From the NCBI GenBank assembly GCA_009668225.1, contig WJYK01000004.1:124001-188000 (forward strand): DNA of 64,000 nt, read 5' to 3'. Below the pieces are notes generated by a model. The model was not told the DNA's origin. It ran no database searches and saw only the letters and a program-made list of their open reading frames with translations. This stretch comes from Enterobacteriaceae bacterium RIT693. GTDB lineage: Bacteria; Pseudomonadota; Gammaproteobacteria; Enterobacterales; Enterobacteriaceae. Within the stretch, counting starts at the first letter, position 1; the number at the start of each line of letters is the position of its first letter. The position numbers and the translations under genes are program-made. Below, one piece after another: positions 9,980 through 21,885 of this stretch.

Positions 9980-10963
9980 TTAGTCAAAAATACGCACCAG
10001 CCCTAACACCGCCTGGCCACTTTCTTCCGTCACCAGAATTGCGGAAATACGGCGCTGGTGCATGAGTGCTTCCGCATCTACCAGCATCGTCGAGGCTGGA
10101 ATTGTCAGGGGCTGGCACACCATCATTTGCTCGGCAATTGCGGTCTGGCAGTCGGCATGTTTTTCCATATAGCGCCTGAGATCGCCGTCGGTAATAATGC
10201 CCGCAAGCAGGCCGTCTTTTGTGACCATTACCATGCCCTGGCGGCCACTCGTTATCTCCTGGATAACGCGACGGAAATCAGCCTTAACATCGACTTGTGG
10301 AACCTGAAGATTCATCACGTCACTGACGCGGGTAAGCAGGCGGCGGCCAAGTGAGCCGCCTGGGTGATAGCGCGCAAAGTCGTCTGGTTTGAATTTTCGC
10401 TTTTGCATGAGTGCGAGTGCCAGCGCGTCGCCTATTGCCAGCGTTAAGGTGGTGGACGTCGTGGGTGCCAGATTATTAGGGCAGCATTCACTGATCATAT
10501 GCAGTTCTAATACTGCATCAGCATGCTTAGCCAGCGTTGACTGCCCGTTATTGGTTATTGCAATAATCTTGTTACCAAAGCTTTTTAATGAAGGGATCAG
10601 TTTTAGTATTTCATCGGTCTCACCGCTCGCCGAGATGAGCAGCAACAGGTCTGAAGGCGTGATCATGCCTAAATCGCCGTGGAAGGCCTCTGCCGGATGA
10701 ATAAAGAAGCTGGGTGTGCCCGTTGACGCCATCGTGGCAGAGATCTTTCTGCAAATGTGCCCCGATTTCCCCATCCCAGATGTAATAACGTGCCCTCTGC
10801 ATTCCTGCATCAGGTGAAGCGCTGCGGCATACTGTATTGGCTCGAACTGCTGTGCGATGTGTAATAGCGCCTGCCCCTGTTGAATAAGCGTATCACGTAC
10901 CACTTTAATGAACGTTGACTGCATTAAGTCCAAAGAGGTTGCAGCCTGATTATATTCCGTCAT
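9980..10963 (-). CDS. kpsF: KpsF, D-arabinose 5-phosphate isomerase
   Basis: A 327-residue protein with an N-terminal SIS sugar-isomerase domain (GMGKSGHICRKISATMASTGTPSFF near 60-86, and ISASGETDEIL) and two CBS domains at the C-terminus (about 205-325). It converts D-ribulose 5-phosphate to D-arabinose 5-phosphate for Kdo synthesis. It opens the minus-strand kpsFEDCS run, the classic group 2 region 1 order, except that kpsU (CMP-Kdo synthetase) is missing, so activation must use housekeeping KdsB. Locus B has no copy, so this enzyme or housekeeping KdsD would have to serve both loci. Confidence 0.95.
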   Translation of the reverse strand: MTEYNQAATSLDLMQSTFIKVVRDTLIQQGQALLHIAQQFEPIQYAAALHLMQECRGHVITSGMGKSGHICRKISATMASTGTPSFFIHPAEAFHGDLGMITPSDLLLLISASGETDEILKLIPSLKSFGNKIIAITNNGQSTLAKHADAVLELHMISECCPNNLAPTTSTTLTLAIGDALALALMQKRKFKPDDFARYHPGGSLGRRLLTRVSDVMNLQVPQVDVKADFRRVIQEITSGRQGMVMVTKDGLLAGIITDGDLRRYMEKHADCQTAIAEQMMVCQPLTIPASTMLVDAEALMHQRRISAILVTEESGQAVLGLVRIFD

Positions 10964-11386
10964 TTACATTCCTTTGAGTGATGTTTTTCCGTTAAGCATG
11001 TAGCAGAGCAATAAATTAATAACGAAACGGGTCACCTTTCTAACGGTGTTTCTCTATGCAATAAACAAGCGTAAATACTAAATAAAGCCATTCCCCCTTG
11101 ATGGGGGGATTCATCCACCAGAGCATTGAGGGTTAATTAAAGTTATGAGGGGTTTGTATAAGATAATTTTTAACATGGTTTTACTTTTAACACAAATCAT
11201 TGAGGCTAAAATTTAATTGAATTCATTATATTTACACCGTGAATGTTTGGTGGGGTGTTATTTGCGTATTTTATTTTCTCGGTTATATCGAGGTGGCTTT
11301 ATGAGAATAATCGCCTAAATATAATGTTTCGTTTTTATCTTGGTGGGGTATTTAATCGCGTGCCAAAAGTGGACGTACCGATAAAT
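10964..11386. other. Long intergenic region upstream of kpsF
   Basis: This AT-rich 420-bp stretch separates kpsF from the porin terminator and should hold the region 1 promoter, reading toward kpsF on the minus strand. A short C5/G6 hairpin (cccccttgatgggggg, near 11094-11109) is visible. I find no ops/JUMPstart core on either strand and no convincing gene; the 74-codon plus-strand frame at 11243 runs through a terminator and into the antisense of the porin. Confidence 0.5.
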
Positions 11387-11416
11387 AAAAAGCCCGTTCT
11401 GGCGGACGGGCTTTTT
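11387..11416 (-). terminator. Terminator of the porin/PTS operon
   Basis: A perfect 11-bp stem (AAAAAGCCCGT / ACGGGCTTTTT) with an 8-base loop lies 17 bp past the porin stop. The run of T is present on either strand, so it could also stop plus-strand transcripts. Confidence 0.85.
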
Positions 11417-11432
11417 AACACGGAGTGGGAAA

Positions 11433-13169
<1,737 letters not shown>

Positions 13170-13194
13170 TTACATTGCTATCATCGGTAGATGT

Positions 13195-14517
13195 TTACTG
13201 CGCCGCCTGCGCTGCATTTACCTTATTGGCGGCAATAACGAACGGTAAATAGATTAACGTGGAGATGGCCAGACACAGCAGCCCGACAAACAGCGCCATC
13301 CAGTTCCCCCCGGTGCCGAAGAAGGCGATGAGCGGCCCCGGTGTTGTCCACGGAACGGCGTAGGCAATCGGCGGAATAATCTCCAGAGTCACGAAGGTGT
13401 AGCCAACCAGCGAGTTTACGAACGGCACCATAATAAATGGAATTATCAGAATCGGGTTCAGGACGATTGGCAGGCCAAAAATCACCGGTTCGTTGATGTT
13501 AAACAGGCCGGGCACGAAGGCCATTTTTGCCAAATCGCGATAGTCGGCGCGGCGGGAGGCGATAAAAATAGCCAGCAGCAGGCCGAGCGTCATCCCCGAG
13601 CCGCCGTAGTTGGCGAAGGCGTCGTTGATGCTACCCCAGGTAATAGGGTATGGCGCACCCCACGTGGTACCGTTGGAGGCGGCGAAAGAGAGGTTTTCGA
13701 GGTTAGCTTCGGAGAAAATAGTCTCACGAATAGCTGCCGTGGTGTTTGGCCCGTGAATACCCAGCACCCACAGGAAGTTGGTGACCAGGCCAAGCACCAG
13801 CACCGCGACGATATTGGTGCCCATGTTTTTCAGCGGCGCCTGAATCAGGGTATAAATCAGCTCGTTCAGGCCGTTAGGGGAGATTTTCGTCAGGCAGTAG
13901 TTCAGCACCGAGAAGAAAATCATCACGAAGAAGATAGGAATCAGTACTTTAAAGGAGCGGGCAACCGCCGGCGGTACGGCGTCCGGCATGGTGATAGTAA
14001 TTTTTGGGTTGCGCGCCAGACGGCAGAAAATTTCCCCGGTAATCAGCGCGACAATCACCGCAACAAACAGTCCCTGAGGCCCCAGATACTGGGTCGTCAG
14101 GTATGCCTGTCCGCCCATCATTTGATAAGGGGTATAGACCACAAAGAACGCGCCGATAGCGGTCAGACCGCACAGCAGGTCGTCCTGCTGATAGCTGATG
14201 GCGATATTACGTGCGACCAGGAAGGCTATCATTATCGACATAATATTCACCGACCCGTTCATCACCGGGGAGAATATCTTTTGAGCTTCGGCTAAATTAG
14301 GAAACAGAGTTCCAAGATGAAGCAGTGAGGCAATAAAACCATCCGGAGAAAGAATGGCAAAGTTAATCAGCACGATCAGCGAACTGGCCATGACGATCGG
14401 GAACGACAAAATAAAAGCATCACGGATGGCCGAGACGTGTATCTGAGAGTTTAATTTAATCGCAATAGGAACAAGAAGTTTTTCCATACCGCGTTCAAAG
14501 GCATTCATTATACTCAT
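13195..14517 (-). CDS. PTS EIIC, lactose/cellobiose family
   Basis: A 440-residue integral membrane permease of the Lac/Cel (CelB/ChbC) PTS family with about ten hydrophobic segments. Family-like blocks are AFILSFPIVMASSLIVLINF near the start, LWVLGIHGPNT, PYPITWGSINDAFANYGGSG, and the substrate-site motif FNINEPVIFGLPIVLNP near 338-354. It carries out transport; phosphate comes from the EIIB at 14651-14965. A 130-bp spacer separates it from EIIB. It belongs to the minus-strand set with the porin, next to a beta-glucoside kinase and a phospho-beta-glucosidase, so a beta-glucoside is the likely substrate. Confidence 0.92.
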   Translation of the reverse strand: MSIMNAFERGMEKLLVPIAIKLNSQIHVSAIRDAFILSFPIVMASSLIVLINFAILSPDGFIASLLHLGTLFPNLAEAQKIFSPVMNGSVNIMSIMIAFLVARNIAISYQQDDLLCGLTAIGAFFVVYTPYQMMGGQAYLTTQYLGPQGLFVAVIVALITGEIFCRLARNPKITITMPDAVPPAVARSFKVLIPIFFVMIFFSVLNYCLTKISPNGLNELIYTLIQAPLKNMGTNIVAVLVLGLVTNFLWVLGIHGPNTTAAIRETIFSEANLENLSFAASNGTTWGAPYPITWGSINDAFANYGGSGMTLGLLLAIFIASRRADYRDLAKMAFVPGLFNINEPVIFGLPIVLNPILIIPFIMVPFVNSLVGYTFVTLEIIPPIAYAVPWTTPGPLIAFFGTGGNWMALFVGLLCLAISTLIYLPFVIAANKVNAAQAAQ

Positions 14518-14650
14518 GATGCGCCCTTTATAATTAGAGAGATATTGACTGGTGATTTAAATTTATCGATAAAAAACCTTCCTCTAATCAGGAGGCGTGA
14601 CGATAAATCTAATCAATTAATCAGTGAGTTATTATTTCGACCAGAAAGAA
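14518..14650 (-). other. EIIB-EIIC spacer with nested inverted repeats
   Basis: This 133-bp spacer carries TTTATCG...CGATAAA arms enclosing CCTTCCT...AGGAGG. This could fold in the mRNA and set the EIIB:EIIC ratio. No gene is seen. Confidence 0.35.
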
Positions 14651-14965
14651 TTAATGGCCGCCAAGCAGAGTTAACGCAGTATCCAGAACGGACTTTCCGT
14701 CCATTTGCCCATAATGCTTCATATCGATTACCGACACAGGAATTTTTCCCTGAGCAATTTCCTCGATTTCGCTTTTTTGAAAACGAACCTGAGGGCCCAG
14801 CAGGACCACGTCCGCTTCATTTTTCTTTATTCTTTCTTTCGCTTCAGCAATCGCCAGTGCGTTAATATTGACCGAAATATTTCCCGCTGCAGCATGATCC
14901 TGCATTCTTTTAACCAGCATGCTGGTGGACATCCCAGCCGCGCAAACCAATAATATGTTCTTCAT
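14651..14965 (-). CDS. PTS EIIB, lactose/cellobiose family
   Basis: A complete 104-residue EIIB domain. The phosphorylated cysteine is Cys8 in LLVCAAGMSTSMLV, the hallmark P-loop of the Lac/Cel family. The remainder matches the small alpha/beta EIIB fold (ADVVLLGPQVRF, VSVIDMKHYGQMDG). It is the first gene of the minus-strand operon, divergent from the GntR regulator. No EIIA of this family is found in the window, so it must be phosphorylated by an EIIA encoded elsewhere, or the system works partly without PTS phosphorylation. Confidence 0.93.
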   Translation of the reverse strand: MKNILLVCAAGMSTSMLVKRMQDHAAAGNISVNINALAIAEAKERIKKNEADVVLLGPQVRFQKSEIEEIAQGKIPVSVIDMKHYGQMDGKSVLDTALTLLGGH

Positions 14966-15011
14966 TTTTACCCTTAACTATTTTGTCGATAATCAGTCAG
15001 CGGCTAACTTA

Positions 15012-15031
15012 ATGAATATCAATTTATTCAT
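15012..15031. promoter_or_regulatory. Candidate operator between EIIB and gntR
   Basis: A perfect inverted repeat ATGAATA-N6-TATTCAT lies in the 196-bp divergent interval between EIIB and the GntR/UTRA gene. Its size and place suit a GntR-family dimer controlling both directions. This is inference from symmetry and position only. Confidence 0.45.
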
Positions 15032-15161
15032 CTGCCATTTCGATCACAGTTAGTGAGTACCGAGTGGTGCAAAAAACAGAATGAAAATGAACCTGTGTTG
15101 AACTTTCGGCACTAATGAGATAGTAATTGATTGTTTTTAAATGAATTAAGGAGGTTCAAAA

Positions 15162-15905
15162 GTGGTTTATAAAGATGTTGTTAACTTACTAAAAAGCCGA
15201 ATCAGTAGCCCAACCTGCAATATCGGCGACAGCCTCCCGTCCGAAAAAGAGCTGGCTGAATTCTACAACGTGTCGCGCAATACGCTGCGCAAAGCCTTGA
15301 GGGTGCTGGAAGATGAATCTCTGATCGAGCGCAGGCACGGCTCCGGTACCTACGTGAGAAACAAGCACTTTCAGGCCTCGGTAACTCACCTGGATAGCTT
15401 TACGGAAATTGCTAAAAGTGAAGGTAAAAAACCCTCCAGCCAGGTGCTGAGATTTGAGCTGCAGCAAGCCTCCGAGGAGATAGCCAGCCGCCTGCAGCTG
15501 GCCATCGGCGAGCCGGTGTATTACGCCAAAAGGCTGCGCCATATCGACAATGTCCCTATGCAGGTGGAGGAAACCTGGCTGTCCGTTAATCGCTTCCCGG
15601 ATCTGACGGTTAACCACATGAAGCGATCGAAATTTTCCTACATCGAGGATGAGTGTGGCGTAGAAATTCATGGCTGCTATGAGTCATTCCAGCCGCTGCT
15701 GCCGCCGGCCGACATTGCTAAATTACTGCATATCAGCGTACGCGATCCGATTATTCGTATGGAAACTCAGTCGGTTGACGAAACTCACAGTCCTATTGAT
15801 TATTCTATCCTCTACACCAACGTGTTTGAATTTCAGGTGAAGTATTATCTGCCGCGTAAGGCGGGTCACAGTTCTACGCAAAAAAGAGGTTCATTAATCA
15901 TCTGA
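15162..15905 (+). CDS. GntR-family regulator, HutC/UTRA subfamily
   Basis: A 247-residue regulator with an N-terminal winged helix (residues about 5-68: SLPSEKELAEFYNVSRNTLRK, then ERRHGSGTYV) and a C-terminal UTRA ligand domain (about 88-235). The GTG start at 15162 is preceded by a strong TAAGGAGG site at 15147-15154, which settles the start. It is divergent from EIIB and upstream of bglK and the GH1 gene, so it is the likely local repressor, released by a phosphorylated beta-glucoside. The ligand is inferred from context. Confidence 0.9.
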   Translation: MVYKDVVNLLKSRISSPTCNIGDSLPSEKELAEFYNVSRNTLRKALRVLEDESLIERRHGSGTYVRNKHFQASVTHLDSFTEIAKSEGKKPSSQVLRFELQQASEEIASRLQLAIGEPVYYAKRLRHIDNVPMQVEETWLSVNRFPDLTVNHMKRSKFSYIEDECGVEIHGCYESFQPLLPPADIAKLLHISVRDPIIRMETQSVDETHSPIDYSILYTNVFEFQVKYYLPRKAGHSSTQKRGSLII

Positions 15906-16097
15906 TAAATAAACCTGTTCCCCGAGTACTGTTAAAAATCTGTTTAACTCTATGTAAATAATGCATTTAAACAGGTTCAAAAGTTGTTCAATTCGTGTTT
16001 TCTCCCTGCTTGCCTGACAGGCTTTCGATTGATTAAGCTTTGAATCATTGTCGGCAAGAAATACGCCATCGCGAGAATAGCTGGGAGAAAGTAACGT

Positions 16098-18432
<2,335 letters not shown>

Positions 18433-18456
18433 TAATACTCGTGGTTAACTGAATGA

Positions 18457-18478
18457 ACGCTGGCTTAAAAACCAGCGT
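18457..18478. repeat. First copy of a 22-bp hairpin repeat
   Basis: The 22-bp palindromic unit (7-bp arms ACGCTGG/CCAGCGT) lies 24 bp after the GH1 stop and is repeated exactly at 18607-18628. This copy has no T run after it. Confidence 0.8.
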
Positions 18479-18562
18479 AGAGTCTGGGCAAAGTTCATTA
18501 TTCTATCAGAGCCTGAACCTCGGTCTGCTATAAGCAATGAATGATGTTCTCTGGTTTGCCCC

Positions 18563-18594
18563 AAACAGTCGAAAACCACGTTTTTCGACTGTTT
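18563..18594. repeat. Strong inverted repeat between the paired hairpins
   Basis: A 13-bp perfect stem (AAACAGTCGAAAA / TTTTCGACTGTTT) with a short loop. It is symmetric, has no gene around it, and could act as a two-way terminator or RNA-stabilising element. Confidence 0.7.
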
Positions 18595-18606
18595 GTCATC
18601 AATCTT

Positions 18607-18634
18607 ACGCTGGCTTAAAAACCAGCGTTTTTTT
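18607..18634 (+). terminator. Terminator after the GH1 gene (second copy of the hairpin)
   Basis: The same 22-bp hairpin as at 18457 is followed here by seven T residues, making a good Rho-independent terminator for the gntR-bglK-GH1 direction. The convergent isochorismatase gene ends at its T run. Confidence 0.8.
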
Positions 18635-19397
18635 ATTTCAGCTTCGCCAGCAATTCGCCGGAGTTGACCACAAAACCGAAGCACTGCTGTACGTTATATA
18701 AGGTGGCATCCACGCAATATTCCGGCGACGTGGTGGCACTGCAATCCTCCAGCAGCAGGCAGTCGTAGCCGTGGAAGTTGGCGTCCTGCAGCGTGCACAG
18801 CACGCACTGATCAACGTTCACGCCCGCAAACAGCAGCGTGGTTACGCCCAAATTTCTCAGCACGCTGTCCAGCACGGTGTCCTGAAAGCCGGACATTCGG
18901 TATTTATCGATGCGAATATCGCTCGGGACGGGAGCAAGTTCCTCCACGATATCTGCCGCCCAGCTTCCTGCCTGGAGTACAGGCGCGCCGGACTCCGGCA
19001 GCGGGTCGCCCAGGCCCGTTTGGGTGCCGTCCGGGTTATAAACATGCAGCAGCGCGGGGCTAAGGTTGAGCCTGTCCGGGCGGTTGCCCCAGTTAAGCCA
19101 AATCACCGGCACATCGGCCGCACGTGCCGACGGCAGCAGCCTACGCAGCGGATCAATTGGTGCGCGGGCGGGCGTGACGTCCACGCCAATATGCGCCAGC
19201 CAGCCTCCCGGATGGCAAAAGTCATTTTGCATATCAATGACGATCAGTGCGCTATGTTCCAGATCGAGCGTGATCTCGCGCCCACGGCTTTCCAGAGATA
19301 CCGGCCGTGAAGGGCGGCCCGCACGAACCATGTTCACGCTTTGCGGTGTCACCAGCCACTGATTGCGCCGGGCGCTGCCGAGGGGATAACCAGCCAT
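18633..19397 (-). CDS. Isochorismatase-family cysteine hydrolase
   Basis: A 254-residue protein of the isochorismatase-like fold. The catalytic triad is visible: Asp55 in IVIDMQNDF, Lys165 in IDKYRMSGF and Cys198 in GVNVDQCVL. With the Cys present this is probably an amidase or ureide/carbamoyl hydrolase rather than a true isochorismatase. It has an extra N-terminal segment of about 45 residues. The start codon overlaps the cupin stop (TAATG), so it is translationally coupled, last gene of the BMP-importer operon. The substrate is unknown; a nitrogen compound taken up by the importer is the natural inference. Confidence 0.88.
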   Translation of the reverse strand: MAGYPLGSARRNQWLVTPQSVNMVRAGRPSRPVSLESRGREITLDLEHSALIVIDMQNDFCHPGGWLAHIGVDVTPARAPIDPLRRLLPSARAADVPVIWLNWGNRPDRLNLSPALLHVYNPDGTQTGLGDPLPESGAPVLQAGSWAADIVEELAPVPSDIRIDKYRMSGFQDTVLDSVLRNLGVTTLLFAGVNVDQCVLCTLQDANFHGYDCLLLEDCSATTSPEYCVDATLYNVQQCFGFVVNSGELLAKLK

Positions 19398-19825
19398 TAC
19401 TCTGCTTCTCCTTGCAGCACCAGGAGATCTTCTTCGTCCAGCGAGACCGGGCTCCCGCGGCGGATCAATTCGGCGAAGCCTTCGTTTGGCGTCATTACCG
19501 TTAACGTATACAGCTTGCCCTTGCCGGTATTGCGGATGGCGTGTTCATTGCCCGGATGCAGCAGCAGGGCATCGCCTTTACGAATTGCCGTCTCCTCATC
19601 GTTACAGCGCGCGATACCCTCCCCCGCGAGGACATAGAAAAATTCATGCGCTTCGGCATGCACATTAGGAGGTGTGGCGCCGCCGGGGGTAAATATTTCA
19701 ACCACAAACACGTTTTCGATATCGTCCTGATGTTTGTCGAACAGCACGGCAAAGTAGTTGCTGTCCGTTGGGCTGATGCGAAAAGCCTGGGCGCTGGACA
19801 CGTCGGTAAGGCGGAAATGTTTCAT
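19397..19825 (-). CDS. Small cupin-domain protein
   Basis: A 142-residue single-domain cupin with metal-site residues in PNVHAEAHEFFYVLAGEG and GNEHAIRNTG. It has no signal peptide. It sits between the last permease gene (3-bp gap) and the isochorismatase gene (1-base overlap), so it belongs to the same transcript. It could be a small metal-dependent isomerase, a dioxygenase-like enzyme or a sensor for the imported compound; the sequence does not decide. Confidence 0.82.
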   Translation of the reverse strand: MKHFRLTDVSSAQAFRISPTDSNYFAVLFDKHQDDIENVFVVEIFTPGGATPPNVHAEAHEFFYVLAGEGIARCNDEETAIRKGDALLLHPGNEHAIRNTGKGKLYTLTVMTPNEGFAELIRRGSPVSLDEEDLLVLQGEAE

Positions 19826-19828
19826 CGA

Positions 19829-20773
19829 TTATGACTCCTTGCGATAAGGCTGCGTCAGGGCGCGGGGCTGGAGGGTTCGCCCCACCACGCCGGACATCGC
19901 CAGAATAGTTAACAGGTACGGCAGCGCCAGCAGAACCTGCGGCGGCAGCGAGCTTTCGAAGACTTGCAAAGAGAGCTGCAGCGCGTCGGCGGCGCCGAAA
20001 ATAAAGGCGGCCAGCAGGGCTTTTAGCGGGCTCCAGCGGCCAAAAATCACGATAGCTAAAGCAATAAACCCCTGGCCGCTGACCACGTTGTCGCGGAACA
20101 GGCCGATTTGCGCGGTAACCAGATAGCCGCCGGCAAGGCCAGCCCCGAGGCAGGAAAACAGCACGCCCCAGGTACGCAGTTTCAGCACGCTAAGCCCGGC
20201 GGCATGGGCCGCTTTGGGGTTTTCACCCACGGCGCGTAGCGCCAGGCCAAAGCGGGTATGGAACAGGCCAAAGTGAGCGATAAACACCAGAGCCAGGGTG
20301 AGATAGAGTGGCCAGGGCTGGGTAAAAAGCACCGGGCCGATGAAGGGCAAGGATGACAGCAGCGGTACGGGCCAGGCGGCAAACATAGGAATTGTTGCCG
20401 CCGTCCCGGTACTGCCTATTGCCAGGGAATAAATCCAGGAGGCCAGGCCCGCCGCAAGAATGTTAAAGACAATGCCGACCACAATCTGGCTGGCGTGGGC
20501 GCGTAAATAAAGCGCGGCCAGCAACACGCCAACGAGCAGCCCGCCTGCGCCGCCGGCAAAAAAGCCGAGCAGCGTCGAGCCGGTATACGCGGCCGCAAGA
20601 TAGCTGCTGAGCGCCCCCAGCAAAATAGTGCCTTCCAGCCCGATGTTGAGCACGCCCGCGCGTTCGGCGTAGATCTCGCCGAGCGCAGCCAGCAATACCG
20701 GGCCTGCAAGGCGGATGGCCGCTGCCAGCCAGCCGATGAAAAAGGCGGCATCCAGATGGGTCATTGCGCTCAT
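19829..20773 (-). CDS. BMP-type ABC importer permease (second subunit, NupQ-like)
   Basis: A 314-residue BPD_transp_2 family permease with eight or more membrane segments. Family-like blocks are GEIYAERAGVLNIGLEGTIL near 32-51, LRAVGENPKAAHAAGLSV, and GQGFIALAIVIFGRWSPLKAL. Systems of this class (PnrA/BmpA, NupOPQ) import nucleosides and related heterocycles. The start overlaps the stop of the partner permease by 4 bp (ATGA-type). Confidence 0.9.
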   Translation of the reverse strand: MSAMTHLDAAFFIGWLAAAIRLAGPVLLAALGEIYAERAGVLNIGLEGTILLGALSSYLAAAYTGSTLLGFFAGGAGGLLVGVLLAALYLRAHASQIVVGIVFNILAAGLASWIYSLAIGSTGTAATIPMFAAWPVPLLSSLPFIGPVLFTQPWPLYLTLALVFIAHFGLFHTRFGLALRAVGENPKAAHAAGLSVLKLRTWGVLFSCLGAGLAGGYLVTAQIGLFRDNVVSGQGFIALAIVIFGRWSPLKALLAAFIFGAADALQLSLQVFESSLPPQVLLALPYLLTILAMSGVVGRTLQPRALTQPYRKES

Positions 20774-21885
20774 GATTTTTTCTCCACTAAAGCATCCTGC
20801 ACGACTGTCCGGGCTGGCAAGCGCAGGCGGTAATAACGCAGCACGTCTCCGGCCAGAATCATCATGACCACCAGGCTTTGCAGAATCAGCACCACCGAGG
20901 TTGGCAGGCCGGTTTCACGCTGCATGGCGCCGCCGCCAACCTGCAGCCCGCCGTACATAATGGCGGTAGGGATCACCAGCAGCGGGTTCAGCCGCGCCAG
21001 CAGCGCCACAACTACGCCGATAAAGCCAACGCCGCCGGAAATGCCGTCCATTAATCGGTGCTGTACGCCAAGCACCGCGCACAGCCCGGCGAGAGCCGCA
21101 AAGCCGCCGCCCAGGTAAACCGCGCTCATTTGGCGACGGGCAACATCCACGCCGCCGTAGCGTGCTGCTTTCGGATTCAGCCCCGCCAGGTTGATTTCGT
21201 AGCCTGCAGGCGTGCTGCGTATCAGCCAGCAGGTGAACAGCGTGGCGATGAGCGCGATAGCGATACCCCAGTGCGTTTTTATGCCGCTGAGAACTATCGG
21301 CAGCCAGGTTTCCTGCGGCAGGCGGGGCGTTTGCGGCAGATCTCCCGGCGCACGCATCGGCCCAGAAACCAGGTACTGAACTAAAAAGATGGCGACATAA
21401 TTCGCCATCAGAGAAATCAGGACGTCGTTGCCGCCAAAGCGAACGCGCAGGGCACCCACCCAGCCTGCCCAGAGCGCGCCGGCGATAAACGTCACCAGCA
21501 GCACTATCGGCCAGTAAAGTTCGACCGACAGTTTCCAGGGGAGGCCCTGCGGCGTGCCGGAAAGCGCTATCCAGCTTGCCGCCGCCGCGCCGACCAGGAA
21601 GCAGCCTTCAAAGCCGATGTAGCCCAGCCCCGCGCGCCAGATGACCAGCGTTGCCAGCGCGATAAGCATCAGCGGCGTGGCCTGCACCAGGCTAAGGCCA
21701 AACCCGCGAGCGGAGCCAAAAGCCTCGCTGAACAGAAAGCCATAAGCGGTTAAAGGGTTCGCGCCGAAGGGTAAAAACAGCAGCCCTCCGACGATAAATG
21801 CGCCGAGAATGCCGCCGAAGCTGGTCAACGCCAACGCTGAGGGCGACTGTGCCGGGGAGAGGCGTCGTTCAAGCCACTTTGTCAT
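20770..21885 (-). CDS. BMP-type ABC importer permease (first subunit, NupP-like)
   Basis: A BPD_transp_2 permease of 371 residues from the ATG at 21885 (MTKWLERRL). The frame stays open to a GTG at 21915, but that would lengthen the overlap with the ATPase gene from 17 to 47 bp. Motifs include GYIGFEGCFLVGAAAA near 86-101 and ARYGGVDVARRQMSAVYLGGGFAAL. It pairs with the permease at 19829-20773. Confidence 0.88.
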   Translation of the reverse strand: MTKWLERRLSPAQSPSALALTSFGGILGAFIVGGLLFLPFGANPLTAYGFLFSEAFGSARGFGLSLVQATPLMLIALATLVIWRAGLGYIGFEGCFLVGAAAASWIALSGTPQGLPWKLSVELYWPIVLLVTFIAGALWAGWVGALRVRFGGNDVLISLMANYVAIFLVQYLVSGPMRAPGDLPQTPRLPQETWLPIVLSGIKTHWGIAIALIATLFTCWLIRSTPAGYEINLAGLNPKAARYGGVDVARRQMSAVYLGGGFAALAGLCAVLGVQHRLMDGISGGVGFIGVVVALLARLNPLLVIPTAIMYGGLQVGGGAMQRETGLPTSVVLILQSLVVMMILAGDVLRYYRLRLPARTVVQDALVEKKS

